Assembly: GCA_020072845.1 (NCBI GenBank)
Contig: JAIQGF010000011.1
Coordinates: forward strand, 124,001 to 188,000
Direction: 5' to 3'
DNA from: Terriglobia bacterium
GTDB taxonomy: Bacteria; Acidobacteriota; Terriglobia; Terriglobales; Acidobacteriaceae
DNA: 64,000 nucleotides
This document shows positions 1-8,081 of the stretch, piece after piece. A program made the position numbers and the translations under genes. How positions within the stretch are numbered: the stretch's first letter is position 1; each line of letters opens with the position of its first letter. The notes under the pieces were generated by a model. The model saw nothing but the letters and a program-made list of their open reading frames with translations. It had not been told where the DNA came from and did not search any database.

Positions 1-216
1 GCTGTAGGTGCCGTCTTGTACCAGGCGCTTGACTAGCAAAGCGGTGATGCCCGCGCCCGCGTCAACTTCGGTGCCACCAAACGCGGCGCTGACGGCGGTG
101 CGGACGGTGGAATAGTCGAAGTCGAATACCGCGACACGTTTCTTGCGTTCCGCCGCGAATCCGGAAACGGAGAGGACAACCAGCAGCGCGCAGAGTGAGA
201 GAACCTTGGACTTCAT
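1..216 (-). CDS. CsgG-family secreted protein, C-terminally truncated by the window edge
   Basis: Only the first 72 codons are inside the window. The start is an ATG at 216 preceded by a GGAGG ribosome site. Residues 1-22 form a signal peptide (MKSKVLSLCALLVVLSVSGF), followed by RVAVFDFDYSTV and a Gly/Ala-rich stretch leading to LLVKRLVQDG. This is the start of the CsgG/curli-assembly-like fold found in many acidobacterial secreted proteins, where an N-terminal strand is followed by the helix that ends in the short-lived 'LxxxGxY' pattern. Which CsgG relative it is, and whether it forms a pore, cannot be told from this fragment. The next gene on the same strand also encodes an exported protein. 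Confidence 0.6.
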   Translation of the reverse strand, partial: MKSKVLSLCALLVVLSVSGFAAERKKRVAVFDFDYSTVRTAVSAAFGGTEVDAGAGITALLVKRLVQDGTYS

Positions 217-444
217 GACGTAGCCTCCACAGCCAAATCTTCGGATCGCCTCAAAGCGAGTGGGCGGCGGGGACGGGGGGAACTTCGTCCGCGCCACAGA
301 GAGAACCCCGAAATCACTGCACGCAATTCTCCACGAACTGAGGATTTTTGCAAGCGGTAGAAACGATCGGTCGGCGAATTGGCAGGACGAAGATCGTGGC
401 GCGATGAATAGAAAAGCCAGGCCGAAGGCAGCCGGGCTACGGGA

Positions 445-1140
445 CTACTGCTGTTTTTCCAAGGATGCGGAGACGTTGATTGCGCCTGCCGTCGTTTTAA
501 TTTTGCGTGCCCAGTCTTTGTACCCCGACTTCTTGACGACGATTGAGTGCTCGCCCGCCGGAAGATCCACTGCTGAAGGCGTACTACCGACAAAACTTCC
601 ATCCACTTCAATGTCTGCGCCGACGGGATCGGAGCTGATCTGAAGTTTTGCGCCGGCAAATTCGGGCGGTTTGGCCGCTGCGGCATCCTTTGCGCTTCCC
701 GTAGGTTCCTGGTGCTGCATGGCAGCTCTCTTGGGCCAGTCAGCCTTGATCGCGTTGCAGGCATCCTGGACAGAACTGCCGAGAGAACGGGTAGATCGGC
801 TGACAATGGAATCGCCGTCGCCATTGAACACGGCTACTTTGTTGTCCCTTCGGACCCATCCCTTGCCACCTTCGTGATCCAGCACAACGACGTAGTCTGC
901 TTTCTCTTTCTTGTTGTTGATTATTACGTCAGGACAACGTTCGCCGAAGGTTTTCACGATTTCGGCGGTTTGGGGCCGCGCGCCGCCTTTTACCTGTCCG
1001 CCAAATGTACCGCCTGACCCTCCGCTACTGCCTTGGATTTCCCATGATTGAGAATCAGTGACGAAAACCCGAGGCTTATCTTGTGCTGCTGCACTCGTCA
1101 CAAGAACAGCACCAGCAATAATAATTGCGCTGAGTCGCAT
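445..1140 (-). CDS. Secreted PEGA-domain protein
   Basis: A 231-residue exported protein. I place the start at the ATG at 1140 (MRLSAIIIAGAVLVTSAAAQ), because a run of six G lies just upstream and the signal peptide begins there; the open frame extends 11 codons further up without a better site. The middle (roughly residues 20-140) is a region with VFVTDSQSWEIQG and DYVVVLDHEGGKGW, compatible with a small nucleotide- or curli-like fold but not assigned. The C-terminal 65 residues are a PEGA repeat: ISSDPVGADIEVDGSFVGST, then LPAGEHSIVVKKSGY. PEGA domains are surface beta-sandwiches common in Acidobacteria. The partial CsgG-like gene lies downstream, so the two may be co-expressed. Confidence 0.7.
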   Translation of the reverse strand: MRLSAIIIAGAVLVTSAAAQDKPRVFVTDSQSWEIQGSSGGSGGTFGGQVKGGARPQTAEIVKTFGERCPDVIINNKKEKADYVVVLDHEGGKGWVRRDNKVAVFNGDGDSIVSRSTRSLGSSVQDACNAIKADWPKRAAMQHQEPTGSAKDAAAAKPPEFAGAKLQISSDPVGADIEVDGSFVGSTPSAVDLPAGEHSIVVKKSGYKDWARKIKTTAGAINVSASLEKQQ

Positions 1141-1211
1141 TGAACCCCCCGTCGGCAACGCGCAATTATCCAATCTCTGAATCGAGATTCAAAGTGACGG
1201 AGGGGGTGCAG

Positions 1212-1240
1212 AAACAAAAGCCCGGCCGCCACCGGCCGGA
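1212..1240 (-). terminator. Rho-independent terminator after the moeB gene
   Basis: Read on the minus strand, CCGGCCG-GTGG-CGGCCGG forms a 7-bp GC stem followed by CTTTTGTTT. It sits about 30 bases after the stop codon of the adenylyltransferase gene and would end the sulfur-cluster transcript before the PEGA gene. Confidence 0.7.
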
Positions 1241-1269
1241 CCAACTACCAACTCCTCTAACTCCTGTCT

Positions 1270-2439
1270 TCAGTACTTCGGCATCCTCGGGTCCACCTTG
1301 TCCGCCCACGCGTTGATCCCACCGGCGAGGTTCTTCACCTTGGTAAAGCCGGCCTGGCGGAGGAAGTCCACCGCCTTGGCGCTGCGCCCTCCCATCTTGC
1401 AGTGGGCGACGATCTCGCGGCTGGAATCCAGCTCGTGGACCCGCTTGGGCAGATCGTTCAGCGGAATCAGGTGTCCGCCAAGATTGCAGATCTGGTACTC
1501 GTGCGGCTCGCGCACATCAAGAACAAAGAGGTCCTCGCCGGCATCCTGGCGGCGCTTCAGTTCTTCCACGCTGATTTCCGGCATCTTCGCTTCGCCCACC
1601 GGCTTCTCCTCGCCTCGGATTCCGCAGAATTGGTTGTAATCGATCAACTCGGTGATGGTGCGGTTCTTTCCACAGACCGGGCAATCGGGGTTCTTGCGCA
1701 GCTTGAGCTCGCGGAACTTCATGCTCAGCGCATCCACCAGCAACAGGCGTCCGATCAGCGGCTCGCCCGCGCCCAGGATCAGCTTGATCGCTTCCGTCGC
1801 CTGCATCACCCCCACCAGTCCGGGCAGGATTCCCAGCACCCCGCCTTCGGCGCACGAAGGCACCAGTCCCGGCGGAGGCGGCTCCGGATACAGGCAGCGA
1901 TAGCACGGGCCTGCTGCGGTGGCGAACACGCTCACCTGGCCTTCGAAGCGGAAGATGGAACCGTACACGTTCGGTTTGCCGCTGAGCACGCAAGCGTCAT
2001 TCACCAGGTAACGGGTGGGAAAATTGTCGGTGCCATCCACCACGATGTCGAACTGGCGGAACAGATCGAGCGCGTTGGCGCTGGTCAGCCGCGTTTCGAA
2101 CGGCCGCACTTCCACGTACGGATTGATTGCCTTGATCTTCTCCGCGGCCGAATCCAGCTTCGGCCGGCCTACGTCGGCGGTGCTGTGAATGATCTGGCGC
2201 TGCAGGTTGGTGAAATCCACCACGTCGAAATCCACCACGCCGAGGGTGCCCACGCCCGCCGCCGCCAGGTAGAGCGCCAGCGGCGACCCCAGCCCGCCCG
2301 CGCCGATGCACAGCACTTTTGCGGCCTTGAGCTTGGTCTGCCCGTCCATGCCCACCTCGGGCATGATCAGGTGGCGCGAGTAGCGCAGGATTTCCTCTTT
2401 GGAGAGCGTAACCGGTTCGAGTTGGGTGATCGTGGCCAT
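1270..2439 (-). CDS. moeB: ThiF/MoeB-type adenylyltransferase with C-terminal rhodanese domain
   Basis: A 389-residue E1-like enzyme (MoeZ type). Residues about 10-255 hold the ThiF/MoeB fold: the ATP loop GAGGLGSPLALYLAAAG, the LQRQIIH segment, VVDGTDNFPTRYL, and two CxxC pairs (CYRCLYPEPP and CPVCGK) that bind structural zinc. Residues about 285-389 are a rhodanese domain with the active-site loop HCKMGGRSAKA. It adenylates the C-terminal glycine of a ubiquitin-like sulfur carrier and transfers sulfur to it. The start ATG at 2439 (MATITQ) is preferred to one 26 codons upstream that lies inside an AATTAC repeat. It is the last gene of a cluster with a sulfur carrier, a JAMM protease and a cysteine synthase, which points to cysteine synthesis at least as much as to molybdopterin. 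Confidence 0.88.
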   Translation of the reverse strand: MATITQLEPVTLSKEEILRYSRHLIMPEVGMDGQTKLKAAKVLCIGAGGLGSPLALYLAAAGVGTLGVVDFDVVDFTNLQRQIIHSTADVGRPKLDSAAEKIKAINPYVEVRPFETRLTSANALDLFRQFDIVVDGTDNFPTRYLVNDACVLSGKPNVYGSIFRFEGQVSVFATAAGPCYRCLYPEPPPPGLVPSCAEGGVLGILPGLVGVMQATEAIKLILGAGEPLIGRLLLVDALSMKFRELKLRKNPDCPVCGKNRTITELIDYNQFCGIRGEEKPVGEAKMPEISVEELKRRQDAGEDLFVLDVREPHEYQICNLGGHLIPLNDLPKRVHELDSSREIVAHCKMGGRSAKAVDFLRQAGFTKVKNLAGGINAWADKVDPRMPKY

Positions 2440-2449
2440 GGTCTGTACT

Positions 2450-2534
2450 CGATTTGTGATTTGCAATTTGTAATTGGGCGGCCCCGTGCGCCGCTTCCGT
2501 GAAATTACAAATTGCAAATTACCAATTACAAATT
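2450..2534. repeat. Inverted array of AATTAC/AATTTG words
   Basis: The left arm GATTTGTGATTTGCAATTTG is repeated in inverse orientation as CAAATTGCAAATTACCAATT around a GC-rich centre of about 30 bases. The right end overlaps the last three codons of the upstream sulfur-carrier gene. The same word family occurs before rlmH, accD and folK. Confidence 0.75.
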
Positions 2535-2801
2535 TCCTCCGGCGATCGACGGCACGATCGACAGCGTGTCTCCCTCATTGACCGGAGTCTGCTCTTTGCT
2601 GAGGTAGCGAATGTCTTCGTCGTTCAGGTAGACGTTGACGAAGGCGCGCAGGTGCCCGTCATCGGTGTACAGGTGCTGGCGCAGCTCCGGGTGGCGTGAA
2701 GTCAGGCCGCTCAGGGCCTCCGCCACCGTCCCGGCTTTCACCTCAACGGCGTCCCTCTTGTCGGCATACTGGCGCAACGGCGTCGGAATTATGATTTTCA
2801 T
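2526..2801 (-). CDS. cysO: Ubiquitin-like sulfur carrier protein (CysO/MoaD family)
   Basis: A 91-residue beta-grasp protein starting MKIIIPTPLRQYADKRDAV at 2801. It shows the MoaD/ThiS signature: an N-terminal strand, a helix that includes TVAEALSGLTSRHPEL, the segment LRAFVNVYLNDEDIRYL, and a C-terminal GDTLSIVPSIAGG. The carrier glycines are followed by Asn-Leu and then the stop, so the active diglycine is not at the terminus; those codons come from the adjoining repeat array. Lying between a JAMM protease and MoeB, with a cysteine synthase upstream, it most resembles mycobacterial CysO, which carries thiocarboxylate sulfur to CysM. The name rests on context, not on experimental evidence. 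Confidence 0.82.
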   Translation of the reverse strand: MKIIIPTPLRQYADKRDAVEVKAGTVAEALSGLTSRHPELRQHLYTDDGHLRAFVNVYLNDEDIRYLSKEQTPVNEGDTLSIVPSIAGGNL

Positions 2802-2859
2802 AGGCTTCTCAGATTGTTTTTGATGCCCGCCAACCGCGGCCGGATTCAGGCAGGTCCAT

Positions 2860-2893
2860 CGTGTGGCCCGGGTCGAAGACCCGCGCCACACAG
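2860..2893. repeat. GTGTGGCCCGGGTC palindrome (REP-like)
   Basis: CGTGTGGCCCGGGTC-GAA-GACCCGCGCCACACAGG is an imperfect palindrome between the JAMM and carrier genes. Related copies lie inside folC (16021-16066), after ftsH (about 21437-21462) and just before rnpA (about 59071-59093). Confidence 0.65.
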
Positions 2894-2896
2894 GCT

Positions 2897-3364
2897 TCAC
2901 TCTTCCTCAAACTCCCTCACCAGCACCTTTTCGCTCGCCACCTCAACCTGCTCGTCTTCGAAACGCTTGTCCTCTTCACCCGACCCGAGCAGTGCGAAGG
3001 AGTTGGTCGTCACCGCGCGGCCCTGCTCCACGCTGGTGATGACGTAGGAGCATCCCATCCAGTGCGCTTCGGCCAGGTCGGTCTGCGACCAGCGCGCGGG
3101 ATGGTCGGGATGCGAGTGATAGAAGCCGACAATGTCCAGCCCGCGCTCGCGTCCCTGGCGCTGGATGCGCACCAGGTCGCGCGGATCGATGTGATAGCGG
3201 TCCTGCGGCCGGTCGGCGCGCGTGTTGCCGCAGCGCACCGTCTCCACCACCTGCCGCTCCTCCTCTTCCATCCGCCCCAGCAGCACGCCGCAGCACTCCT
3301 GCGGATAGGTCTGCTCGCCGTGCGCGCGGAGGGCATTGAACTCGGGTTGGGCGATTCTCAACAT
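2897..3364 (-). CDS. mec: JAMM/MPN+ metalloprotease (Mec-like)
   Basis: A 155-residue JAB1/MPN domain protein. The catalytic set is complete: Glu in YPQECCGVLLG (about residue 23), and the zinc motif in GFYHSHPDHPARWSQTDLAEA, which has the H-x-H-P-(x)6-S-x-x-D layout (two His, Ser, Asp). In Mycobacterium Mec cleaves cysteine from CysO; in other bacteria relatives trim residues after the diglycine of sulfur carriers. Both activities would make sense here because the neighbouring carrier ends in GGNL. The acidic C-terminal tail (after about residue 128) is not part of the core. The ATG at 3364 is the only reasonable start. Confidence 0.85.
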   Translation of the reverse strand: MLRIAQPEFNALRAHGEQTYPQECCGVLLGRMEEEERQVVETVRCGNTRADRPQDRYHIDPRDLVRIQRQGRERGLDIVGFYHSHPDHPARWSQTDLAEAHWMGCSYVITSVEQGRAVTTNSFALLGSGEEDKRFEDEQVEVASEKVLVREFEEE

Positions 3365-3374
3365 AGATTCAATT

Positions 3375-3475
3375 CACCACCGAGGCGCCGAGTACACCGA
3401 GTCGCACCGAGGAAACTGAAACAAAGAAGCTCCGTAATCTCGGTGTATCTCGGTGTCCTCGGTGTCTCGGTGGTG
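3375..3475. repeat. CACCGAG/CTCGGTG inverted repeat element
   Basis: ACCACCGAGGCGCCGAGTAC on the left pairs with the inverse CTCGGTGTCCTCGGTGTCTC on the right, separated by about 25 bases. Related copies lie at 10963-11053, 37002-37092, 37188-37227 and 37283-37321. Confidence 0.75.
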
Positions 3476-3478
3476 AGA

Positions 3479-4480
3479 TCAGTCTTCGTCCCAGAATTTC
3501 TCGCTCAGGTATTTGTCGCCGCTGTCGGGGAACACGGTGACAATCACCGACCCGCGCGGCGCCGTCTTCGCCACTTCCAGGCAGCCCGCCAGCGCGCCGC
3601 CCGAGGAAATCCCCGCCAGCACTCCTTCTTCGCGCGCTAACCGCTTCACCATTTCGTACGCGCGCTCGGTGGAGACGCCGAGATCGGCGTCGGCCAACTC
3701 CGGATCATAGATCCTGGGCACGATGGCGGTGGCCATGTGCTTGGTGCCTTCAATGCCGTGGAACGACGAATCCGGTTGCAGCGACACGCGCCGGATATGG
3801 GGGTTCAGTTCCTTGAGCCGGCGCGCCGTGCCGACAAACGTTCCGCTCGTGCCCAGCATGGCCACGAAGTGGGTGACGCGCCCCTCGGTCTGCCGCCAGA
3901 TTTCGTTCGCCGTGGTTTCGTAGTGCGCGCGCCAGTTCGCATCGTTGGAATACTGGTCGGCGTAAAAGTAGCGGGCGGGATCCGCGGCGTACATCTGGCG
4001 CGCCTTGCGGATGGCGCCGTCGCTTCCGTCGCCGGGATCCGTGTACACGATCTTCGCCCCGTAGGCGTTCAGGATGCGCTTGCGCTCCACCGAAACGTTG
4101 GACGGCATGCACAGCGTGACGCCGAATCCAACGGCGGCCCCGATCATGGTGTAAGCGATACCGGTATTGCCGCTCGTGGAATCGAGCAGCTCGCGGCCGC
4201 GCGGCAGCTCTCCGGCATCAATCGCTTCCAGCACGATGTTGGCCGCGGCGCGGTCCTTCACCGACCCGCCGGGATTGAACCACTCCGCCTTCGCCAGCAC
4301 ATCCACGCCGCGCAGATCTCTGGTGATGCGAACCATCCGGATCAGCGGCGTGTTGCCGATGCGCTCCAGCACACTGCGGCCCAGCCTGTTCGGGGTGCCT
4401 TCGCGGACAGGCGTCACCGGCTTCCTGTGCGTACTCGAGAAAGGCTGCGTCATAGGCACGAATTTAGGCTGGGTCCCCAC
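3479..4480 (-). CDS. cysM: PLP-dependent cysteine synthase (CysM/CysK family)
   Basis: A fold-type II PLP enzyme of 333 residues. Seen: IGNTPLIRM, the PLP lysine in GGSVKDRAA (about residue 75), the substrate loop STSGNTG, the phosphate-binding GTSGTF, and GISSGGALAG near the C-terminus. It replaces the leaving group of O-acetylserine or O-phosphoserine with sulfur to make cysteine. As the first gene of a cluster with JAMM protease, sulfur carrier and MoeZ-like enzyme, it probably takes sulfur from the carrier thiocarboxylate, as described for mycobacterial CysM; free sulfide use is not excluded. The GTG at 4480 and the ATG at 4453 are both possible starts; neither has a clear ribosome site. 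It ends only four bases from a CACCGAG repeat. Confidence 0.87.
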   Translation of the reverse strand: MGTQPKFVPMTQPFSSTHRKPVTPVREGTPNRLGRSVLERIGNTPLIRMVRITRDLRGVDVLAKAEWFNPGGSVKDRAAANIVLEAIDAGELPRGRELLDSTSGNTGIAYTMIGAAVGFGVTLCMPSNVSVERKRILNAYGAKIVYTDPGDGSDGAIRKARQMYAADPARYFYADQYSNDANWRAHYETTANEIWRQTEGRVTHFVAMLGTSGTFVGTARRLKELNPHIRRVSLQPDSSFHGIEGTKHMATAIVPRIYDPELADADLGVSTERAYEMVKRLAREEGVLAGISSGGALAGCLEVAKTAPRGSVIVTVFPDSGDKYLSEKFWDED

Positions 4481-4666
4481 GGCTTCAAAAGTAACGGATT
4501 CATGGGACAGCGGGCAACCATCGCGAGGCGGGAGGTATCGAATTCGTCCCCAGCGGCCGATTTGCAGCAGCGAGCGCCGTCTCTAACCGTTACCCTCTTG
4601 GATGTGGTAGGGTGGTCCGGCGTTACATTTTGCTTGCGTGTCCGCCCGCCGCGGCAGGCTCCGAAC

Positions 4667-5128
4667 ATGGCAAAGACCCCGGTTGCCAAGACGTACGACG
4701 AAGCGATCGCCTGGCTGCGCGATCACGGTTTCGATCTGCTGGAAGCCCCCGGCGTGCAGAACCGCGTCTTCGTCAAGAAGTACAACTGCTCGGCCGCCAT
4801 TGAAAAGTCCGGCGACAGCGGCGTGAAAATCTTCGCCTATCCCGGCTACCTCATCGGCGGCGAAATCGCCAAGCTGATCAACCGCGGTTACCAGCAGTTT
4901 TTCAAGACCACCAAAACCGAAGTGCCCGCCACCGCCGACCAGCTCACGGCCCTGCACCAGTTCTCCGAAGAACTGAAAGAGTCCATCGGCGCCCCCAGCC
5001 TGTACAACGAGTCGCTGGGGACGGTCAGCGAGAACTACGTCTACGACCGCGTGCAGCACCGCGATGAGCCGGCCGCCGCGCGCCCGAAAAAGCCGTGGGA
5101 AAAAGCAAAAAGCAAGCGCCACGCCTGA
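4667..5128 (+). CDS. Conserved hypothetical protein
   Basis: A 153-residue soluble protein that I do not recognise. It starts MAKTPVAKTYDEAIAWLRDH, has an alpha/beta-looking middle (RVFVKKYNCSAAIEKSG, VKIFAYPGYLIGGEIAKLI) and a basic, low-complexity tail (RPKKPWEKAKSKRHA). There is no signal peptide or membrane segment. I chose the ATG at 4667 because the long upstream extension of the frame only mirrors the cysteine synthase gene on the other strand. The gene stands alone, with a hairpin after it and the convergent kinase gene next. Confidence 0.6.
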   Translation: MAKTPVAKTYDEAIAWLRDHGFDLLEAPGVQNRVFVKKYNCSAAIEKSGDSGVKIFAYPGYLIGGEIAKLINRGYQQFFKTTKTEVPATADQLTALHQFSEELKESIGAPSLYNESLGTVSENYVYDRVQHRDEPAAARPKKPWEKAKSKRHA

Positions 5129-5150
5129 AGCATCCCTCGAAGCAATCTTC

Positions 5151-5187
5151 GCCAAGAAGAAGGCCGGCGGAAAACTGTCCGCCGGCC
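5151..5187 (-). terminator. Hairpin terminator between convergent genes
   Basis: GGCCGGCGG-ACAGTTTT-CCGCCGGCC on the minus strand is followed by TTCTTCTT. It lies 40 bases past the kinase stop codon and can serve that gene; on the plus strand there is no T run. Confidence 0.6.
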
Positions 5188-5225
5188 GAGCCGCCTGCAC
5201 AAACGTTTTATAACGGGCACAAAAG

Positions 5226-7196
5226 CTATTGCGGCTCGAACACCTCGTCCACGCCCATCATTTTTCCTTTTTCGATCTGCACCGCGCGTGTGATCGGCTT
5301 GAACCCGGGCAGGCTCAGGGTCAGCGTGTAATTGCCGGGCGCCACCGCAAATTTTGCCGGACTCTTCGACGGCGCCGGCGTATTGCCCAGCCGGATTTCC
5401 GCCCCCCGCGGACGCGTGCGCACGTCCAGCACGCCGCTGTCGGATGCATTCTTCCCGAACAATCGACGCCTGCGGAATGGGCTGGGACCCTGGCCCGCGG
5501 GCGCGCTGCTCATGGCTGGTTGGCCGCTGCCGGGACCCAGCGCGGGCGCGAAGTTGAAGGATTCGCCGAGGGCAACGTCGGCGTAAGTGACCTTCGGTTT
5601 GAACCCTTCCTTGCGCAGCGCGACACGGTGCTGGCCCGCATTCACCGTGATGCGCGCCGGCGTCACCTGGCCGCTGTCGCTGCCGTCAATGTAGATTTCC
5701 GCTCCCGCCGGATCGCTGTTCAGCACCAGGAATCCTTGTGCCACCTGCAGTTTCACGTACAGCGGCAACTTCGTTCCCGCCACCACGTCTGCCTGCCGCG
5801 TTTCCGGCTGGTAACCCTTGAAGGTGAAGACCACTTTGTGCCGCCCGGGCATCAGTCGTTTCGCCGCGAATGGCGTCACCCAGTCAGGATCGGTCCTGCC
5901 GTCAATCGTGACACTGGCTCCGAACGGCGTCGAGGAAATTTGCAGATCGCCCAAACCGGCGGGTGTTGGCTTCGCACCCTCCGCCGCTCCCCTCGCCACT
6001 TCCTTGCCCCCGGCCCGGTGCTTGCCGGGTTTTGCCGTGCTTCCGTCCGCGGTCCCGGTGGCGGCTGGAGGCGACTCTTTGCCTGCATTCACGTCCGCGG
6101 CAGGCGGATTGGCAGGCGGCGCGGTTCGATGCAGTCCAACGTACGCGCCCACAGCCAGCGCGACCAGGAGCACGGCGGCAACGATGGTAGACAGCCGCCC
6201 GGTCTTGGCTGGCGCCGGCGGGCCGTCCGGCAGCCGCGGCGCCTCGACCGTGCTGTCCAGCACTGGGGTTGACTTGATCGGCGGCTCCGCGGCCGCAGCG
6301 CTGCCCGTTGCCGATGGAACTGGCGAAGCTATCGCGTCGCGATTCGAGTCAAATCGAATTACTTCCGCCGGCGGCGCCACCTCGGTTTTGAACCAACCGT
6401 ACTCCTGCACGGCGCGCCCAAATTCGGCGCCGGTGGCAAATCGCTGGTCCGGCTCTTTCGCCAGCGCCTTCATCACCACCGCGCTCAGGCCGGGATGCAA
6501 ACCCACCACCTCGCGCGGCGTAGGCGGGTTCTCGTGCACGATCTTGTAAATGATGGAGGTGACGTTCTCGCCGTCGAACGGCCGGGCCCCGGTCAGCATC
6601 TCGTAAAGCATCACGCCAACGCTGAACAGATCGGTGCGCCCGTCCAGCGGCTTGCCCTTCACCTGTTCCGGCGACATGTAGTTGGGCGTCCCCACCACTT
6701 GCCCGGTCGAGGTCATCCCCGTGCCCCCGCTCTTGGCGATCCCGAAATCCATGATCTTCACCGTGCCGTCGCCGGTGATCATGATGTTGGCCGGCTTGAT
6801 GTCGCGGTGAATGATGCCGCGCGCGTGGGCGTAATCCAGGCCGGCGCAGACTTGGCGCACGATGTTGGTGGCCCTTTCCACCGGCAGCGTCTGCTCCTGC
6901 TTCAGCAGGCCCTGCAGCGTCTGCCCCTCGATAAACTCCATCGCGATATAAAACAACCCCTCCTGCTCGCCGGCGTCGTAAATGGTGATGATGTTGGCGT
7001 GGTTCATCATCCCGGCGGCCCGGGCCTCGTTCTTGAAGCGGCCCAGAATCTCCTCGTTTTCCGTGCCGTGAATGTCGATGCGCAGGGTCTTGATGGCTAC
7101 GGTGCGGCCGATGTTGGGATCGGTGGCCCTGTACACCACTCCCATGGCGCCTTTGCCCACTTCACCGATGATCTCGTAGCGGCCGATCTTTTCCAT
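5226..7196 (-). CDS. Membrane Ser/Thr protein kinase with three PEGA repeats
   Basis: A 656-residue Hanks-type kinase. The N-terminal 270 residues carry GKGAMGVVYRA, the ATP lysine in VAIKTLR, the catalytic [10 protein letters not shown], and the DFG of IMDFGIAK, so the kinase should be active. After a Pro/Ala linker comes one membrane helix (about 337-355, IVAAVLLVALAVGAYVGL), then an extracytoplasmic part with three PEGA domains: ISSTPFGASVTIDGR, LNSDPAGAEIYIDGS and VRTRPRGAEIRLGNT. This is the usual layout of an acidobacterial transmembrane kinase, with PEGA domains as sensor or adhesion units. The start ATG at 7196 begins exactly at the kinase N-lobe. No partner phosphatase is adjacent. 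Confidence 0.9.
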   Translation of the reverse strand: MEKIGRYEIIGEVGKGAMGVVYRATDPNIGRTVAIKTLRIDIHGTENEEILGRFKNEARAAGMMNHANIITIYDAGEQEGLFYIAMEFIEGQTLQGLLKQEQTLPVERATNIVRQVCAGLDYAHARGIIHRDIKPANIMITGDGTVKIMDFGIAKSGGTGMTSTGQVVGTPNYMSPEQVKGKPLDGRTDLFSVGVMLYEMLTGARPFDGENVTSIIYKIVHENPPTPREVVGLHPGLSAVVMKALAKEPDQRFATGAEFGRAVQEYGWFKTEVAPPAEVIRFDSNRDAIASPVPSATGSAAAAEPPIKSTPVLDSTVEAPRLPDGPPAPAKTGRLSTIVAAVLLVALAVGAYVGLHRTAPPANPPAADVNAGKESPPAATGTADGSTAKPGKHRAGGKEVARGAAEGAKPTPAGLGDLQISSTPFGASVTIDGRTDPDWVTPFAAKRLMPGRHKVVFTFKGYQPETRQADVVAGTKLPLYVKLQVAQGFLVLNSDPAGAEIYIDGSDSGQVTPARITVNAGQHRVALRKEGFKPKVTYADVALGESFNFAPALGPGSGQPAMSSAPAGQGPSPFRRRRLFGKNASDSGVLDVRTRPRGAEIRLGNTPAPSKSPAKFAVAPGNYTLTLSLPGFKPITRAVQIEKGKMMGVDEVFEPQ

Positions 7197-7419
7197 AACG
7201 CGACTCGTTCCGTGGACCGCGCGCGCACCTCAGGCCACGAGGGCGCGTGGTTGGGGTAGAAGCGGACCGGCGGCGGTTGCCCGCTGCCTACAGCAACTTA
7301 CCAGCAAATTCAAACCACCGCGAGTACACGCAATAGTACTTCCAGCCGGATATTTGGTGGATTGTCGGACTTGAGAATTGGCAATCGTCGCCGACAACGT
7401 CGGTCAATTCGTCAATTCT

Positions 7420-8004
7420 TCAATGCCCCGCGCCCGTCCATTTCGCGGGCAGTACCGGCGGCTGGTATTGCTCCATGTAATCGAGCGCGCTACGCACGTC
7501 GGCGGCGAACTGGTACATGCCTCGGTAGGCGGCCTTGGCGAAGCGCTGCTCGTACATGTGCTCGAACAGCACGCTCAACGGATCGTAATAGCCGCCGGGA
7601 TTCAGGAACACCACGGCTTTGCTGTGCTGCCGCAACTGCTTCAGCGTGATGATTTCCAGCACCTCTTCCAGCGTGCCGAAGCCGCCCGGCATGGCGACGA
7701 ACGCGTCCGCCCGCGCTTCCATCGTGGCTTTGCGCTGGCGCATGTCGTTGGTGATGATCAGCTCGGTGGCGGCGTCGTAGGCCAGGCCCCGGTCGGCGAT
7801 GAACTTGGGAATCACGCCTACCACTTTGCCTCCGCCCTGCCGCACCGCGCGCGCCACCGCGCCCATCAGCCCCGTGTTCGTCCCGCCATACACCAGGGCG
7901 TGTCCGCGCCGCGCCATCTCCGCGCCCAGTTCCTCCGCCAGCGCGAAGAAGGCCGCATCCACCGCGTCGCTCGACGAACTGAATACGCAGATGTTCCTGG
8001 TCAT
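7420..8004 (-). CDS. LOG-family (lysine decarboxylase-like) nucleotide 5'-monophosphate phosphoribohydrolase
   Basis: A 194-residue Rossmann protein of the LOG/TIGR00730 family. Seen: MTRNICVFSSSSDAVDAAFF at the start, YGGTNTGLMGAVA, the glutamate-bearing motif PGGFGTLEEVLE (about residue 100), and MRQRKATM just before it. Family members cleave nucleoside 5'-monophosphates to a free base and ribose 5-phosphate; those once annotated as lysine decarboxylases act on AMP or cytokinin riboside phosphates. The start ATG at 8004 matches the family N-terminus; the open frame runs 46 codons further upstream without homology. It is a single gene. Confidence 0.83.
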   Translation of the reverse strand: MTRNICVFSSSSDAVDAAFFALAEELGAEMARRGHALVYGGTNTGLMGAVARAVRQGGGKVVGVIPKFIADRGLAYDAATELIITNDMRQRKATMEARADAFVAMPGGFGTLEEVLEIITLKQLRQHSKAVVFLNPGGYYDPLSVLFEHMYEQRFAKAAYRGMYQFAADVRSALDYMEQYQPPVLPAKWTGAGH

Positions 8005-8081
8005 GAAAATCCAAGCGGGGTCGCGTGCCCGCTGCCGCGATTCTTCGCTCAAATCCGCCGTCGTAGCAAGCGATTTAGTTA

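Noticed and set aside
1270-2439. Naming the adenylyltransferase a pure molybdopterin enzyme
   Set aside because: The neighbourhood is a cysteine-synthesis cluster and the rhodanese domain is of MoeZ type, so I kept moeB only as a family name.
1402-2502. Long plus-strand frame opposite moeB
   Set aside because: It mirrors the moeB gene, has no recognisable domain, and is rich in residues typical of antisense frames in GC-rich DNA (His, Arg, Gln).
3737-4666. N-terminal extension of the hypothetical protein at 4667
   Set aside because: The extension is the antisense of the cysteine synthase gene; the ATG at 4667 begins outside it.
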